A DNA stretch of 64,000 nucleotides from Schlegelella_A sp036272325 (GTDB taxonomy: Bacteria > Pseudomonadota > Gammaproteobacteria > Burkholderiales > Burkholderiaceae_C), in NCBI GenBank assembly GCA_036272325.1, contig DATAYY010000089.1, forward strand, positions 1-64,000, written 5' to 3'. Shown piece by piece: positions 1-8,133 of the stretch. The translations under genes were made by a program, and so were the position numbers. Below the pieces are notes generated by a model that searched no databases, was not told the DNA's origin, and saw only the letters and a program-made list of their open reading frames with translations. How positions within the stretch are numbered: position 1 is the stretch's first letter; every line of letters starts with the position of its first letter.

Positions 1-218
1 GCCGGGTTCGAAAGGCTCCACGCCGACCCTTCCGACTGGATGGTGACGCTCTGCGCGGAGTCTTCGTCGCCCGGCGATTGAACGCCGGCCCAGACGCGGC
101 TCCAGCGAAAGGGGCTGATGTTCGAGCCCCAGGTGACGCTGAAGGAGATCGAGGTGCCGGGCGTCATGCTCAGGTCGCCTGCCGATGCGATCACCACTGC
201 GGTCGTGAATGCGGCCAT
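1..218 (-). CDS. Hypothetical protein, 5' part only (cut by window edge)
   Basis: Reading the minus strand from an ATG at 218 gives an open frame of 72 codons that leaves the window at position 1. It starts MAAFTTAVVIASAGDLSMTP and continues with a Ser/Thr/Trp-rich stretch. A GGGGA ribosome-binding sequence lies seven bases before the ATG, which supports this start. There is no obvious signal peptide and I recognise no family; the alternating hydrophobic/polar pattern suggests beta structure. It is divergent from the NAD(P)-binding gene at 307. Confidence 0.55.
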   Translation of the reverse strand, partial: MAAFTTAVVIASAGDLSMTPGTSISFSVTWGSNISPFRWSRVWAGVQSPGDEDSAQSVTIQSEGSAWSLSNP

Positions 219-306
219 GATGGATCCCCGAATGGAGCAAATGCTCCGCAAATCATCCGCCGTCTCAACCCTTCCGGGAACTCCCTGCGATCATGAAGGC
301 CGCGTC

Positions 307-993
307 ATGAAAGTCCTTCTCTTCGGTGCCACCGGAATGGTCGGCCAATCCGTCCTGCGCGAGTGCCTCTTCGCGCCCGACGTCAGCCGCATCACCTCGG
401 TCAGCCGCTCCCGCCTCGCCGACGTGACCGACCCGCGGCTCGAACAGATCGTCCACGCCGACATGGCGCAGCCCGAGCCCATCGCTGGCCAGCTCCGCGG
501 TCACGACGCCTGCTTCTTCTGCCTCGGCGTCTCATCGGTCGGCATGGACGAGCCGACCTATCGCCACCTCACCTACGGCCTGACGATGGCCATCGCGCGC
601 ATGCTCGCGCGCGACACGCCCGCCATGTCGTTCGCTTATGTCTCGGGCGCGGGCACCGACAGCAGCGAGCAGGGCTCGCGGATGTGGGCGCGCGTGAAGG
701 GCAAGACCGAAAACGACCTGCTCAAGCTGCCGTTCAGTCGCGTCTTCCTGTTTCGCCCCGGCGTCATCCAGCCGCTGCACGCGGTGCGCTCGAAAACGCG
801 CCTGTACCAGGCCGCCTACGTGCTCTCCCGCCCGCTTCTCTCGACGATGAAGCGGCTCTTTCCGAACGGCATCGTCACCAGTGAGGAGTTCGGCCGCGCG
901 ATGCTGAACGCGGCGCGCCACGAACCCAAGAGCGCCGTGCTGGAAGTGGCCGACATCGTGAGGCTCGGCCGGCCGGCGGCCGCGACCGATTGA
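307..993 (+). CDS. NAD(P)-binding Rossmann-fold protein (atypical SDR / NmrA-like)
   Basis: 228-residue protein starting MKVLLFGATGMVGQSVL, a classic GxTGxxG-type dinucleotide-binding loop within the first 15 residues. The rest (FAYVSGAGTDSSEQG, then KGKTENDLLKLPF) matches the family of short atypical SDR proteins annotated as epimerases or oxidoreductases, which often lack the full YxxxK catalytic site; the substrate is unknown. The frame is open further upstream to 118, but the Rossmann motif begins exactly at 307, so I place the start there. Its stop codon overlaps the TTG start of the next gene, suggesting translational coupling with an AraC-type regulator. Confidence 0.8.
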   Translation: MKVLLFGATGMVGQSVLRECLFAPDVSRITSVSRSRLADVTDPRLEQIVHADMAQPEPIAGQLRGHDACFFCLGVSSVGMDEPTYRHLTYGLTMAIARMLARDTPAMSFAYVSGAGTDSSEQGSRMWARVKGKTENDLLKLPFSRVFLFRPGVIQPLHAVRSKTRLYQAAYVLSRPLLSTMKRLFPNGIVTSEEFGRAMLNAARHEPKSAVLEVADIVRLGRPAAATD

Positions 994-1316
994 GCAACGC
1001 GAAGCCGCCCCAGGACCCGGAGCTGCTGCGCCGCCTGCTCCGCGCCAAAGACCGCATGGACGCTGCCTCGCACGAGGCGTGGCCGGTGCCGCGGCTGGCG
1101 CGCGCCAGCCACGTTTCCGAGGCGCACTTCGCGCGATCGTTCAAGCAGGCCTTCGGCGCGCCGCCGCACCGCTATCTGCTGACGCGGCGGATCGAGCGGG
1201 CGACGGCGCTGCTGCGCGATACCGAGCTCGCGATCACCGAGATCGCGTTCGAGACCGGCTGGGAGAGCCTCGGCACGTTCGGGCGCATGTTTCGATTGTT
1301 CGCGGTCGAGCACTGA
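990..1316 (+). CDS. AraC-family helix-turn-helix protein, C-terminally truncated
   Basis: 108 residues from a TTG codon overlapping the previous stop (TTGA). It consists only of the AraC double helix-turn-helix: first HTH 'VPRLARASHVSEAHFARSFK', second 'ITEIAFETGWESLGTFGRMF'. The family normally continues 15-20 residues past this point (the 'xTGxSPxxYR' tail). Here the frame ends after FRLFAVEH, nine bases before the convergent efflux gene ends, and neither other frame restores the tail. There is no N-terminal sensing domain. It may be a degraded remnant or a minimal DNA-binding protein coupled to the oxidoreductase upstream. Confidence 0.6.
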   Translation: MSNAKPPQDPELLRRLLRAKDRMDAASHEAWPVPRLARASHVSEAHFARSFKQAFGAPPHRYLLTRRIERATALLRDTELAITEIAFETGWESLGTFGRMFRLFAVEH

Positions 1317-1325
1317 GCGCAACAG

Positions 1326-2867
1326 CTAGCGGCCCGCGGTCTCCAGCGCGAGGCTGCCGTCGCTGCCGAGCGCCTTGTAGACGGCGACCAGTTGCGTTCG
1401 CACGCGGCCGGCGCTCTCGGCTTCGGCACGTCGTGCCTGCAGCAGCGTCTGGTCAGCGGCGAGCGATGGCAAGTAGTCGGTCACGCCTTTGGTGTAGCGC
1501 GCGGCCGAGATCGCGCGCGCCTCCTCGGCGTCGCGCACGCGCTTGCGCGCGACCTCGCGGTTTCGCGTCTCGGCGACGTAGGCCGAGATCGCATCGTCGA
1601 CCTCGTGCCACGCCTTGAGGACGGTCTGCTGGTAGCCGATCGCCGCTTCCTGCTGCTGCCGCTCGCGCAGCTCGATCACCGAGCGCCTGCGGCCGTGGTC
1701 GAATACCGGAATGCTGAGGGACGGGCCGATCGACCACTGCCGGCTGCCCCAGTCGGTGATCTGGTTCGCATGCAACGTCTCGAAGCCGAACGTGGCGCCG
1801 ATCGTGATGCGCGGATAGAGATCGGCGACGGCGACGCCGACGTTCGCGGTCGCCGCGGCGAGCCGTGACTCGGCGGCGGCGATGTCGGGGCGGCTGCGCA
1901 GCATCTCGGAAGGCAGGCCGAGACTGAGATCGGGCACCGCGCTGGCCGTCGCCAGCTCGGTCGGCGCCAGCTCGGAATTCAGCGCGCCGGGCGGCTGCCC
2001 GCACAGGAGCGTCAACCGATTCGTCGCCGCCGCCTCCTGTGCGGTCAGGCTCTCGACCCGCGCCAGCGCGTCGGCGTCCTGCAGCCGCTGGCGAACGAGC
2101 GGCGCGTCGTCGATCAGGCCGCCGCGGACCTGCGCCGCGAGCAGCGTTTCGGTTTCGCGGGCGACGCGGGCCTCGTCCTTCGCCAGCGCGAGCTGGCTCT
2201 GCAACGAGCGCAACTGGTGATACGTCTTGACGAGCTCGGCGGTGACGGTGAGCCGCATCAGCGCCGCGTCGGCGCGGGCTTCGTCGGTCTGCGCCTGCGC
2301 GGCCTCGACGCTCCTGCGCACGCGACCCCACAGGTCGAGCTCCCACGACGCGTCGAACCCGGCCTGGTAGAGCGTGAACGGCTGGCTGAGCAACGAGATG
2401 ATCTCGTCCTGGGGGATGCCCGGGATGATGCGAATCAGCCGCGTCGCGGCGCCGTCCTCGCTCTGCCGCTGCCGCGGCACGCCGGCGCTCGCCCCGACCT
2501 GCGGGCCGTGCTGCGCCGACGCGCTCGCCTCGAGCGCACGCGCCTCGAGGACGCGCGTCGCGGCGCTGAGCAGATCGAGATTGCCCGCGGCGGCGAGCGC
2601 GAGCAGGCGGTCGAGGACAGGATCGCTCAACGAGCGCCAGCGCTCAGCGGTCGTCGACGGCGCCGACGCGGCGGGACCGGTGGCGAGCGCGGCGTCGCCG
2701 CCGTGCCAGGCGGCGAACGTCGGCGGGCTCGCGGGCGCCGGCCGCTCGAACGTCGGCCCGACCGCGGCGCAGCCGAGCTGGAGGAGAACGGTCGCCGAGA
2801 CGGCGGCCGCGGCGTGCACGCGACGCCGGCAAGCGCTGGCACGGCGGGGCGGGCGGGACGAAGACAT
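1326..2867 (-). CDS. Outer-membrane efflux factor, NodT/OprM-type lipoprotein
   Basis: 513-residue TolC-like outer-membrane channel. The N-terminus is a basic-hydrophobic leader ending LLQLGCAAVGPTF, a near-lipobox with Cys33 as the likely lipidated residue. The body has the paired OEP repeats of the NodT family: long alanine-rich helices (ARALEASASAQHGPQVGASA; RPDIAAAESRLAAATANVGV) separated by a strand with conserved LWGRVRR. It lies 10 bases downstream of the ABC-2 permease on the same strand. With the adaptor and ABC genes upstream it would complete a tripartite exporter spanning both membranes. The substrate cannot be read from sequence. Confidence 0.9.
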   Translation of the reverse strand: MSSSRPPRRASACRRRVHAAAAVSATVLLQLGCAAVGPTFERPAPASPPTFAAWHGGDAALATGPAASAPSTTAERWRSLSDPVLDRLLALAAAGNLDLLSAATRVLEARALEASASAQHGPQVGASAGVPRQRQSEDGAATRLIRIIPGIPQDEIISLLSQPFTLYQAGFDASWELDLWGRVRRSVEAAQAQTDEARADAALMRLTVTAELVKTYHQLRSLQSQLALAKDEARVARETETLLAAQVRGGLIDDAPLVRQRLQDADALARVESLTAQEAAATNRLTLLCGQPPGALNSELAPTELATASAVPDLSLGLPSEMLRSRPDIAAAESRLAAATANVGVAVADLYPRITIGATFGFETLHANQITDWGSRQWSIGPSLSIPVFDHGRRRSVIELRERQQQEAAIGYQQTVLKAWHEVDDAISAYVAETRNREVARKRVRDAEEARAISAARYTKGVTDYLPSLAADQTLLQARRAEAESAGRVRTQLVAVYKALGSDGSLALETAGR

Positions 2868-2877
2868 GCCTCTCTCC

Positions 2878-4011
2878 TCAGACGAGCCGATGGCGGAACA
2901 GCCAGCCGGCGATGGGCATCGTGATCGCGGTGATGGCGACGAGCGGAACGAAATCCGGCAGGACGACGCCGAGGCCGACGCCTTCGAGATAGATGCGGCG
3001 GACCATGTCGATGCCGAAGCGGAGCGGGTTGGCGTAGGTCGCGAGCTGCAGCACCTCGGGCATGTTCGCGATCGGCGTCGTCAACCCGGACAGGAGCATC
3101 ATCGGCATCAGCAGCACGAACGTGTACAGCATCGCCTGCTGCATGCTGGCGGCGACGGCGCTGATCGACAGGCCGATGCCGACGCCGGCGGTCATGAACA
3201 TCAGCAGCGCCGCGTACAGCGCCCACAGCGAGCCGGCCATCGGCACGCCGAACCAGAACCGCGTCACCAGCAGCACCAGCGTGCTCTGCACCATGCCGAT
3301 CAGGATCGGGGGGACGGCCTTGCCGACCATGATCTCGGTCGGCGACAGCGGCGTGACGAGAAGCTGATCGAACGTTCCCTGCTCGCGCTCGCGCGCGACC
3401 GAGAGCGCGGTCAGCAGCAGCGTCTGCAGCACGCTCAGCGTCGCGATCAGCGACGGCATGAAGTTCCAGCGCGTCTCCAGGTTCGGGTTGAACCAGGCCC
3501 GCGTCTCGATTGCGATCGTGGGTTGCGTCGTATTGCCGGCGCTGCCCGCGAGCGACGCGTTGAAGTCGGCGGCGACCGCGCCGACGTAACCCGCCGCTGC
3601 TCCGGCGGTCGTCGAGTTGCGGCCGTCGAGGATGACCTGGACCGGCGCGTTGTCGCCGCCGAGGACGCGGCGCTCGAAGTCGGCGCCGATGTGCAGCACC
3701 ATCAGCGCCTTGCCCGAGTCGACGATCTCGGGGATCGATCGCGCCGAGGGCAAATCGGCGACACGTTGGAAGACGCCGGTGCCGTCAAGCCGCGCGACCA
3801 ATGCTGCCGAGGTGACGCTGCGGCTCTCGTCGAGGAGCGCATAGGGGACGTGGTTGAGATCGAAGGTCGCGACGTAGCCGAAGATGAGGCTTTGAAAGAT
3901 CGCCGGCATGATGAGGATGACCCGGCTCGCCGGGTCCTTGAGAACCGCGAGAAGTTCCTTGCGGATCAGGGCGGTGACGCGAAACAGCGTGTCGCGGAAG
4001 GTGGTGGGCAT
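2878..4011 (-). CDS. ybhR: ABC-2 type permease, YbhR-like
   Basis: 377-residue inner-membrane protein. It has one N-terminal membrane helix (residues ~20-45, RVILIMPAIFQSLIFGYVAT), a large extracytoplasmic domain (~45-175) and five C-terminal helices containing the ABC-2 signature region AREREQGTFDQLLVTPLSP. Its ATG overlaps the stop of the upstream permease by one base (TAATG), so the two permeases are probably made in equal amounts and form a heterodimer. Order and relatedness to the upstream genes match the ybhGFSR exporter of enterobacteria, a drug or cation exporter in that group; the symbol is by similarity. Confidence 0.88.
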   Translation of the reverse strand: MPTTFRDTLFRVTALIRKELLAVLKDPASRVILIMPAIFQSLIFGYVATFDLNHVPYALLDESRSVTSAALVARLDGTGVFQRVADLPSARSIPEIVDSGKALMVLHIGADFERRVLGGDNAPVQVILDGRNSTTAGAAAGYVGAVAADFNASLAGSAGNTTQPTIAIETRAWFNPNLETRWNFMPSLIATLSVLQTLLLTALSVAREREQGTFDQLLVTPLSPTEIMVGKAVPPILIGMVQSTLVLLVTRFWFGVPMAGSLWALYAALLMFMTAGVGIGLSISAVAASMQQAMLYTFVLLMPMMLLSGLTTPIANMPEVLQLATYANPLRFGIDMVRRIYLEGVGLGVVLPDFVPLVAITAITMPIAGWLFRHRLV

Positions 4012-5156
4012 TACCCGATCCTTTTTCGAGTCGCCAACCGGCACGCGCCGAGCAGGGCCACCGCGTAGGCCACGAGCAGCAGCAGGTTCGGCACCACGAC
4101 GGCCCAGACGTTGCCGGCGAGAAAGAGCGTCTTGATCAGGGTCAGGAAATGGGTCGCGGGCAGGACGTTGGCGATGACGCGAACGACGACGGGAACGTTG
4201 CGCAGGTCGAACAGGAATCCCGACAGCATCATCGCCGGCAGCAGGCTCGACAGCAACGCCACCTGGCTGGCGAGGAACTGGTTCTTGGTGATCGACGAGA
4301 TCAGGAGGCCGATGCCGAGCGCTACCAGCAGATAGAGCACCGAGGCGACGACAAGCAACAACAGCGAGCCGTGCAGCGGCACCGCGAACAGCCAGCGCGC
4401 AGCGGCGAGGCAGAGGACGAAGCCGAGCATGCCGACGCCGAAGTACGGGATCAGCTTGGCGATCAGGATCTCGGTCGGCCGCACCGGCGTCACGAACAGC
4501 GCCTCGAGCGTGCCGCGCTCCCACTCGCGCGCCACCACGAGCGAGGTGAGGAAGGCGCCGACCAGCGTCATGATGAGGACGATCAGGCCGGGGACGAGAT
4601 ACCACGTGCTCGTGTTCGCTTCGTTGAACCAGATGCGGGTCTCGAGCGTGACGCCGGGCGGCGGCCGCACGCCGCCCTGCCTCTCGGCCGCGCCGACCGC
4701 GTATTGCGCCAGCGCACCGGCGACGTACGACTCGATGATCCGCGCCGACGCCGCGTCGGCGCCGTGGACGATCAGCTGCACCTGGCCGTTGCCGGCGTGC
4801 AGCCGCGACGCGAAATCGTCGGGCAGGCGAAGGATGCCGTCGACCTTGCGAGCGAGCATCAGCCGCTCGGCATCGCGCATCGAGCGTGTGACCACGGGCT
4901 TCAGGTACGGCGTCAGCGCCAGCCCGGCGACGACGTCGTGGGCGTCCGGCGACGGGTCTTCCATGACCACCGCGACGCCGGCCTGCTGGACGTCGAGCGA
5001 AATGCCGTAGCCGAAGATCAGGATCAGGACGATCGGCAGCACGAGGCCCATGGCGGCATTGCTCTTGTCGCGGAGCAGCTGGCGAACTTCCTTCTTCGTC
5101 AGCGACCACAGCCGCAGCGCGAAGCCGGCGCGCCGGTCGGATGCCGGGTCGTTCAC
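4011..5156 (-). CDS. ybhS: ABC-2 type permease, YbhS-like
   Basis: 381 residues starting from a GTG that overlaps the ATPase stop (GTGA). Topology matches its partner: an N-terminal helix (GLVLPIVLILIFGYGISLDV), an extracytoplasmic domain up to about residue 175, then helices around VAREWERGTLEALFVTPVRP, the paralogous ABC-2 signature. The same reading frame stays open far upstream across the frameshifted ATPase gene. A ribosome that failed to correct the shift would therefore run from the first ATPase domain through nonsense straight into this permease. The true start is judged from the GTGA junction and the family N-terminus. Confidence 0.87.
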   Translation of the reverse strand: MNDPASDRRAGFALRLWSLTKKEVRQLLRDKSNAAMGLVLPIVLILIFGYGISLDVQQAGVAVVMEDPSPDAHDVVAGLALTPYLKPVVTRSMRDAERLMLARKVDGILRLPDDFASRLHAGNGQVQLIVHGADAASARIIESYVAGALAQYAVGAAERQGGVRPPPGVTLETRIWFNEANTSTWYLVPGLIVLIMTLVGAFLTSLVVAREWERGTLEALFVTPVRPTEILIAKLIPYFGVGMLGFVLCLAAARWLFAVPLHGSLLLLVVASVLYLLVALGIGLLISSITKNQFLASQVALLSSLLPAMMLSGFLFDLRNVPVVVRVIANVLPATHFLTLIKTLFLAGNVWAVVVPNLLLLVAYAVALLGACRLATRKRIG

Positions 5157-6905
5157 GCCCTGACCACGTTCGCGTTCGCGTTCGCGCGCCGCGCCTGCTC
5201 GACGATGGCGATGAACGCCTGCTCCATGTCGGCGGCGCCGCCGGCGTGTTCGCGCACCTCCCGCGGCGTGCCGATCGCGAGCACCTCGCCGGCGTCCTGG
5301 ATGACGATCCGGTCGCAGTACTCGGCCTCTTCCATGAAATGCGTCGTCACGACGACCGTCGTGCCTCGCTGCGCGAGCATGGTGATGCGGTACCAGAAGT
5401 CGCGCCGCGCCAGCGGATCGGCGCCGCTGGTCGGCTCGTCGAGAAAGAGGATTTCGGGCTCGTGCAGGAGCGCGGCCGCCATCGACAACCGTTGTCGGTA
5501 GCCGCCCGGCAGCTGCTGCGCCGGCGCGCCGAACGAGTTCCGCAGGCCGAAGGCATCGACGACCTCGTCGATGCGCTTCTTTGCGTGCTCGCGCTGCAGG
5601 CCGTAGGCGCCGGCGAAGAAGCGCAGGTTGTCGCCGACCGAGAGGTTGCCGTAGAGCGCGAACTTCTGCGCGACGTAGCCGATCCGCCGGCGCGCCGAGC
5701 CGGGGGCCGTGCGCATGTCGAGGCCGGCGACGCGCAGCGTTCCGCTCGTCGGCGGCAAGAGACCGCACAGCATCCGAAACGTCGTCGTCTTGCCGGCGCC
5801 GTTCGGACCGAGCAGGCCGAACACTTCGCCGCGGCGGACCGAGAACGTGGTGTTCGCGACCGCCGAACTTGCGCGACAGTTCCTTGACCGCGATGACGGT
5901 GTCGTCGCGGCCGACGGCGTGGGCGACCGGCTCGGCCGGCACGTCCTGGTCGTAGCGCGGCGGATCGCCACCGGCTTCGCGCAGCAGCACCATGAAGCCG
6001 TCCTCGAGCCGCTCGGCGACCGGCGCGACCGGAACGTCCTCCAGTTCCGGAGGATCTTGACCGTCGGCGCGGATGAAGCGCACCTGGCCGGCCTGTGGTA
6101 CGGCGTCGACGATGCGATCGGTCTGGCGCAACAGCCGTGCCTGCAGCAGGCGCGGTGCTTCGTCGGGTCGTGCCGTCGCGAGGAAGGTGCGGCCCGCGGC
6201 GTCCTTGCGCAGCGCGGCGGGCGGACCGGCCGCGAGGACCTTGCCCGCGCGCAGCAGCAGCACGTGGTCGCAGCGCTCGGCCTCATCGAGGTAGGCGGTG
6301 CTGAGTAGAACGGTCAGTTTCTCGTCCTTCACGAGCTGCTCGATGATTTGCCAGAGCTCGCGCCGCGACAGCGGATCGACGCCCACCGTCGGCTCGTCGA
6401 GCAGCAGCAGCTCGGGCGATCGCACCAGTGTGCAGGCGAGGCCGAGCTTTTGCTTCATGCCGCCCGAGAGCTTGCCGGCCGGGCGATCGGTGAAGCGGGC
6501 GAGGTCGGTCATCGTCAGCAGCCGCTGGTAGCGCTCGCCGCGTTCCTGGCGCGATACGCCGTGCAGGTCGGCGTAGAGGTCGAGGTTCTCCTGCACGCTC
6601 AGGTCCTCGTACAGGCCGAATCGCTGCGGCATGTAGCTGATCCGGTCCTGGACCTGCTGCGGGGCGCTGGCGACGTCGATGCCGAGCACGTGCAGCGACC
6701 CGCTGCCGAGCTCGATCAGGCCGCAGGCGGCACGGATCAGCGTCGTCTTGCCGGCGCCGTCGGGGCCGACGAGGGCGGTCAGCGAGCCGCGCGCGACCTT
6801 GAGGGTGACGCCGTCGAGCGCGACGACCGATTGCTTCGTCTCCTTGACGACGAAGCGCTTGCCGAGGTCGGTGCCCTCGACGGCGACATCGTTGGCGACG
6901 GTCAC
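5153..6905 (-). pseudogene. ybhF: Tandem ABC ATPase, YbhF-like, split by a frameshift between its two nucleotide-binding domains
   Basis: Two ATP-binding cassettes in series, as in YbhF. Domain 1 (from a GTG at 6905) has Walker A GPDGAGKTT, signature LSGGMKQK and Walker B LLLLDEPTVGVDP. Domain 2 has GPNGAGKTTT, a variant signature LPGGYRQRLS and ILFLDEPTSGADP. Domain 1 is read in one frame to about 5860 (VIAVKELSRKFGG). Domain 2 resumes in another frame at 5857 (ANTTFSVRRGEVFGLLGPNG). Relative to the usual 'KFGDFVAVxNxxF' joint, several residues are missing, which fits a loss of about 11 bases. It is either a real inactivating deletion or a sequence error. A start 36 bases after the adaptor stop fits the operon, though no strong ribosome-binding site is visible. 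Confidence 0.8.
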
Positions 6906-6940
6906 GGTGACGTGCGTCTGGCGCGCTGCGGCAGCTGCGG

Positions 6941-7969
6941 CTACGACTTCGGCGGCGGTGCCGACGCCGCGCCGGCGCGGGTGTCGATGTGGACCGTCGC
7001 CGGCATGCCGAGTCGCAGCGTGTCGTTCGGGTCGTCGACGAAGACGCGGATCTCGTAGACGAGGCTGGTGCGAAGCTCTTCGGTCTGCACCGTTTTCGGC
7101 GTGAACTCGGCGACCGAAGCGATGTAGCCGACCGTTCCGGCGATACTCTGACCCGGTGCGCCGTCGGTTGTCACCGTCGCCGCCATGCCGGTGCGAACGC
7201 GCGCGAGGTCGCGCTCGGCGAGGTAGGCGCGGACCCATTTCGGTCGCGTGATGGCGAGCGTGTAGACCGGCCGCTGCGGCGACGCGATATCGCCCGGCTC
7301 GAGCAGCCGCGCCCGCACCACCGCATCGATCGGCGCCTTCAGCTCCGACTCCTCGAGCTGGCGCACGAGCAGCCCGCGCTCGGCGCCGGCGGCGTCGAGC
7401 TGGCTCTGCGCCTGCGCGATGTCTTCGCGGCGCGGCCCGACGACGACGAGCTGTGCCGACTGCTTCGCGGCCTGCAGCTTCGAGAGCGCGACCGATTCGC
7501 GCCCGACGGCGGCGTCGAGGTCCTGCCGGCTGACGCCCTTGCCCGACGTCGCGTCGCGGACTTCCTGCAGGCGCCTCAACTGCGTCGTCGCGACCTCGGC
7601 GTCGGCCTGTGCCGCGGCGACGTTGGCCCGCGCCTGCGCGATCTCCTCGGGCCGGCTGCCGGCGCGCAGCCGCGCCAGCGCCTGTCCCGCGCTCGCGACC
7701 TGCGCATCGGCTTGCGCCAGCTTGACCTTCGTCGTCCGCACGTCGAGCCGGCCGAGGACTTGGCCGGCGGTGACGCGATCGCCTTCGCGAACGAGCAGCT
7801 CCGCGATTCGCTCGCTGGCGTTGAAGGCGAGCGAGACCTGGCGGATGTCGACGTTGCCCTCGACGGTGATGCGGCCATCGTCTTTGGGCTTCGAATCGCG
7901 GACGTAGAGCCAGCCTCCGGCGAGCGCGGCGAGGACGACTGCGGCAGCGGCGACAATCTTCTTGTTCAT
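6941..7969 (-). CDS. ybhG: HlyD-family periplasmic adaptor, YbhG-like
   Basis: 342-residue membrane-fusion protein. It has an N-terminal anchor (KKIVAAAAVVLAALAGGWLYV), a split lipoyl/barrel-sandwich domain (RITVEGNVDIRQVSLAF ... LKAPIDAVVRARLLEPGDI) and a long coiled-coil hairpin (residues ~70-200) rich in AQA and LRAGSRPEEIAQAR repeats. The C-terminal beta-barrel includes RVFVDDPNDTLRLGMPATV. It is the first gene of the exporter operon and would bridge the ABC permeases and the NodT-type channel. The 164 bases upstream are shared with the divergent acyl-CoA ligase and must carry both promoters; no operator stands out there. Confidence 0.9.
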   Translation of the reverse strand: MNKKIVAAAAVVLAALAGGWLYVRDSKPKDDGRITVEGNVDIRQVSLAFNASERIAELLVREGDRVTAGQVLGRLDVRTTKVKLAQADAQVASAGQALARLRAGSRPEEIAQARANVAAAQADAEVATTQLRRLQEVRDATSGKGVSRQDLDAAVGRESVALSKLQAAKQSAQLVVVGPRREDIAQAQSQLDAAGAERGLLVRQLEESELKAPIDAVVRARLLEPGDIASPQRPVYTLAITRPKWVRAYLAERDLARVRTGMAATVTTDGAPGQSIAGTVGYIASVAEFTPKTVQTEELRTSLVYEIRVFVDDPNDTLRLGMPATVHIDTRAGAASAPPPKS

Positions 7970-8133
7970 GGCGCGCGCCGCGGATCGGAAAAAGCCAGGA
8001 TCGCGGCATGATATCGGCGACTGGCCGAGAGACGCGCTCGCCGCCCGAGCGCGAGTCGCGCATCGGTGTATCTCTCAATGCCGGGCCGCAACGATCCGGC
8101 CCACGATCGCGGCTAAAACCCAGTTCGTCCGCG

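Noticed and set aside
118..306. Upstream extension of the NAD(P)-binding gene to an ATG at 118
   Set aside because: The added residues overlap a better-supported minus-strand gene and precede the Rossmann motif, which by family should be at the N-terminus.
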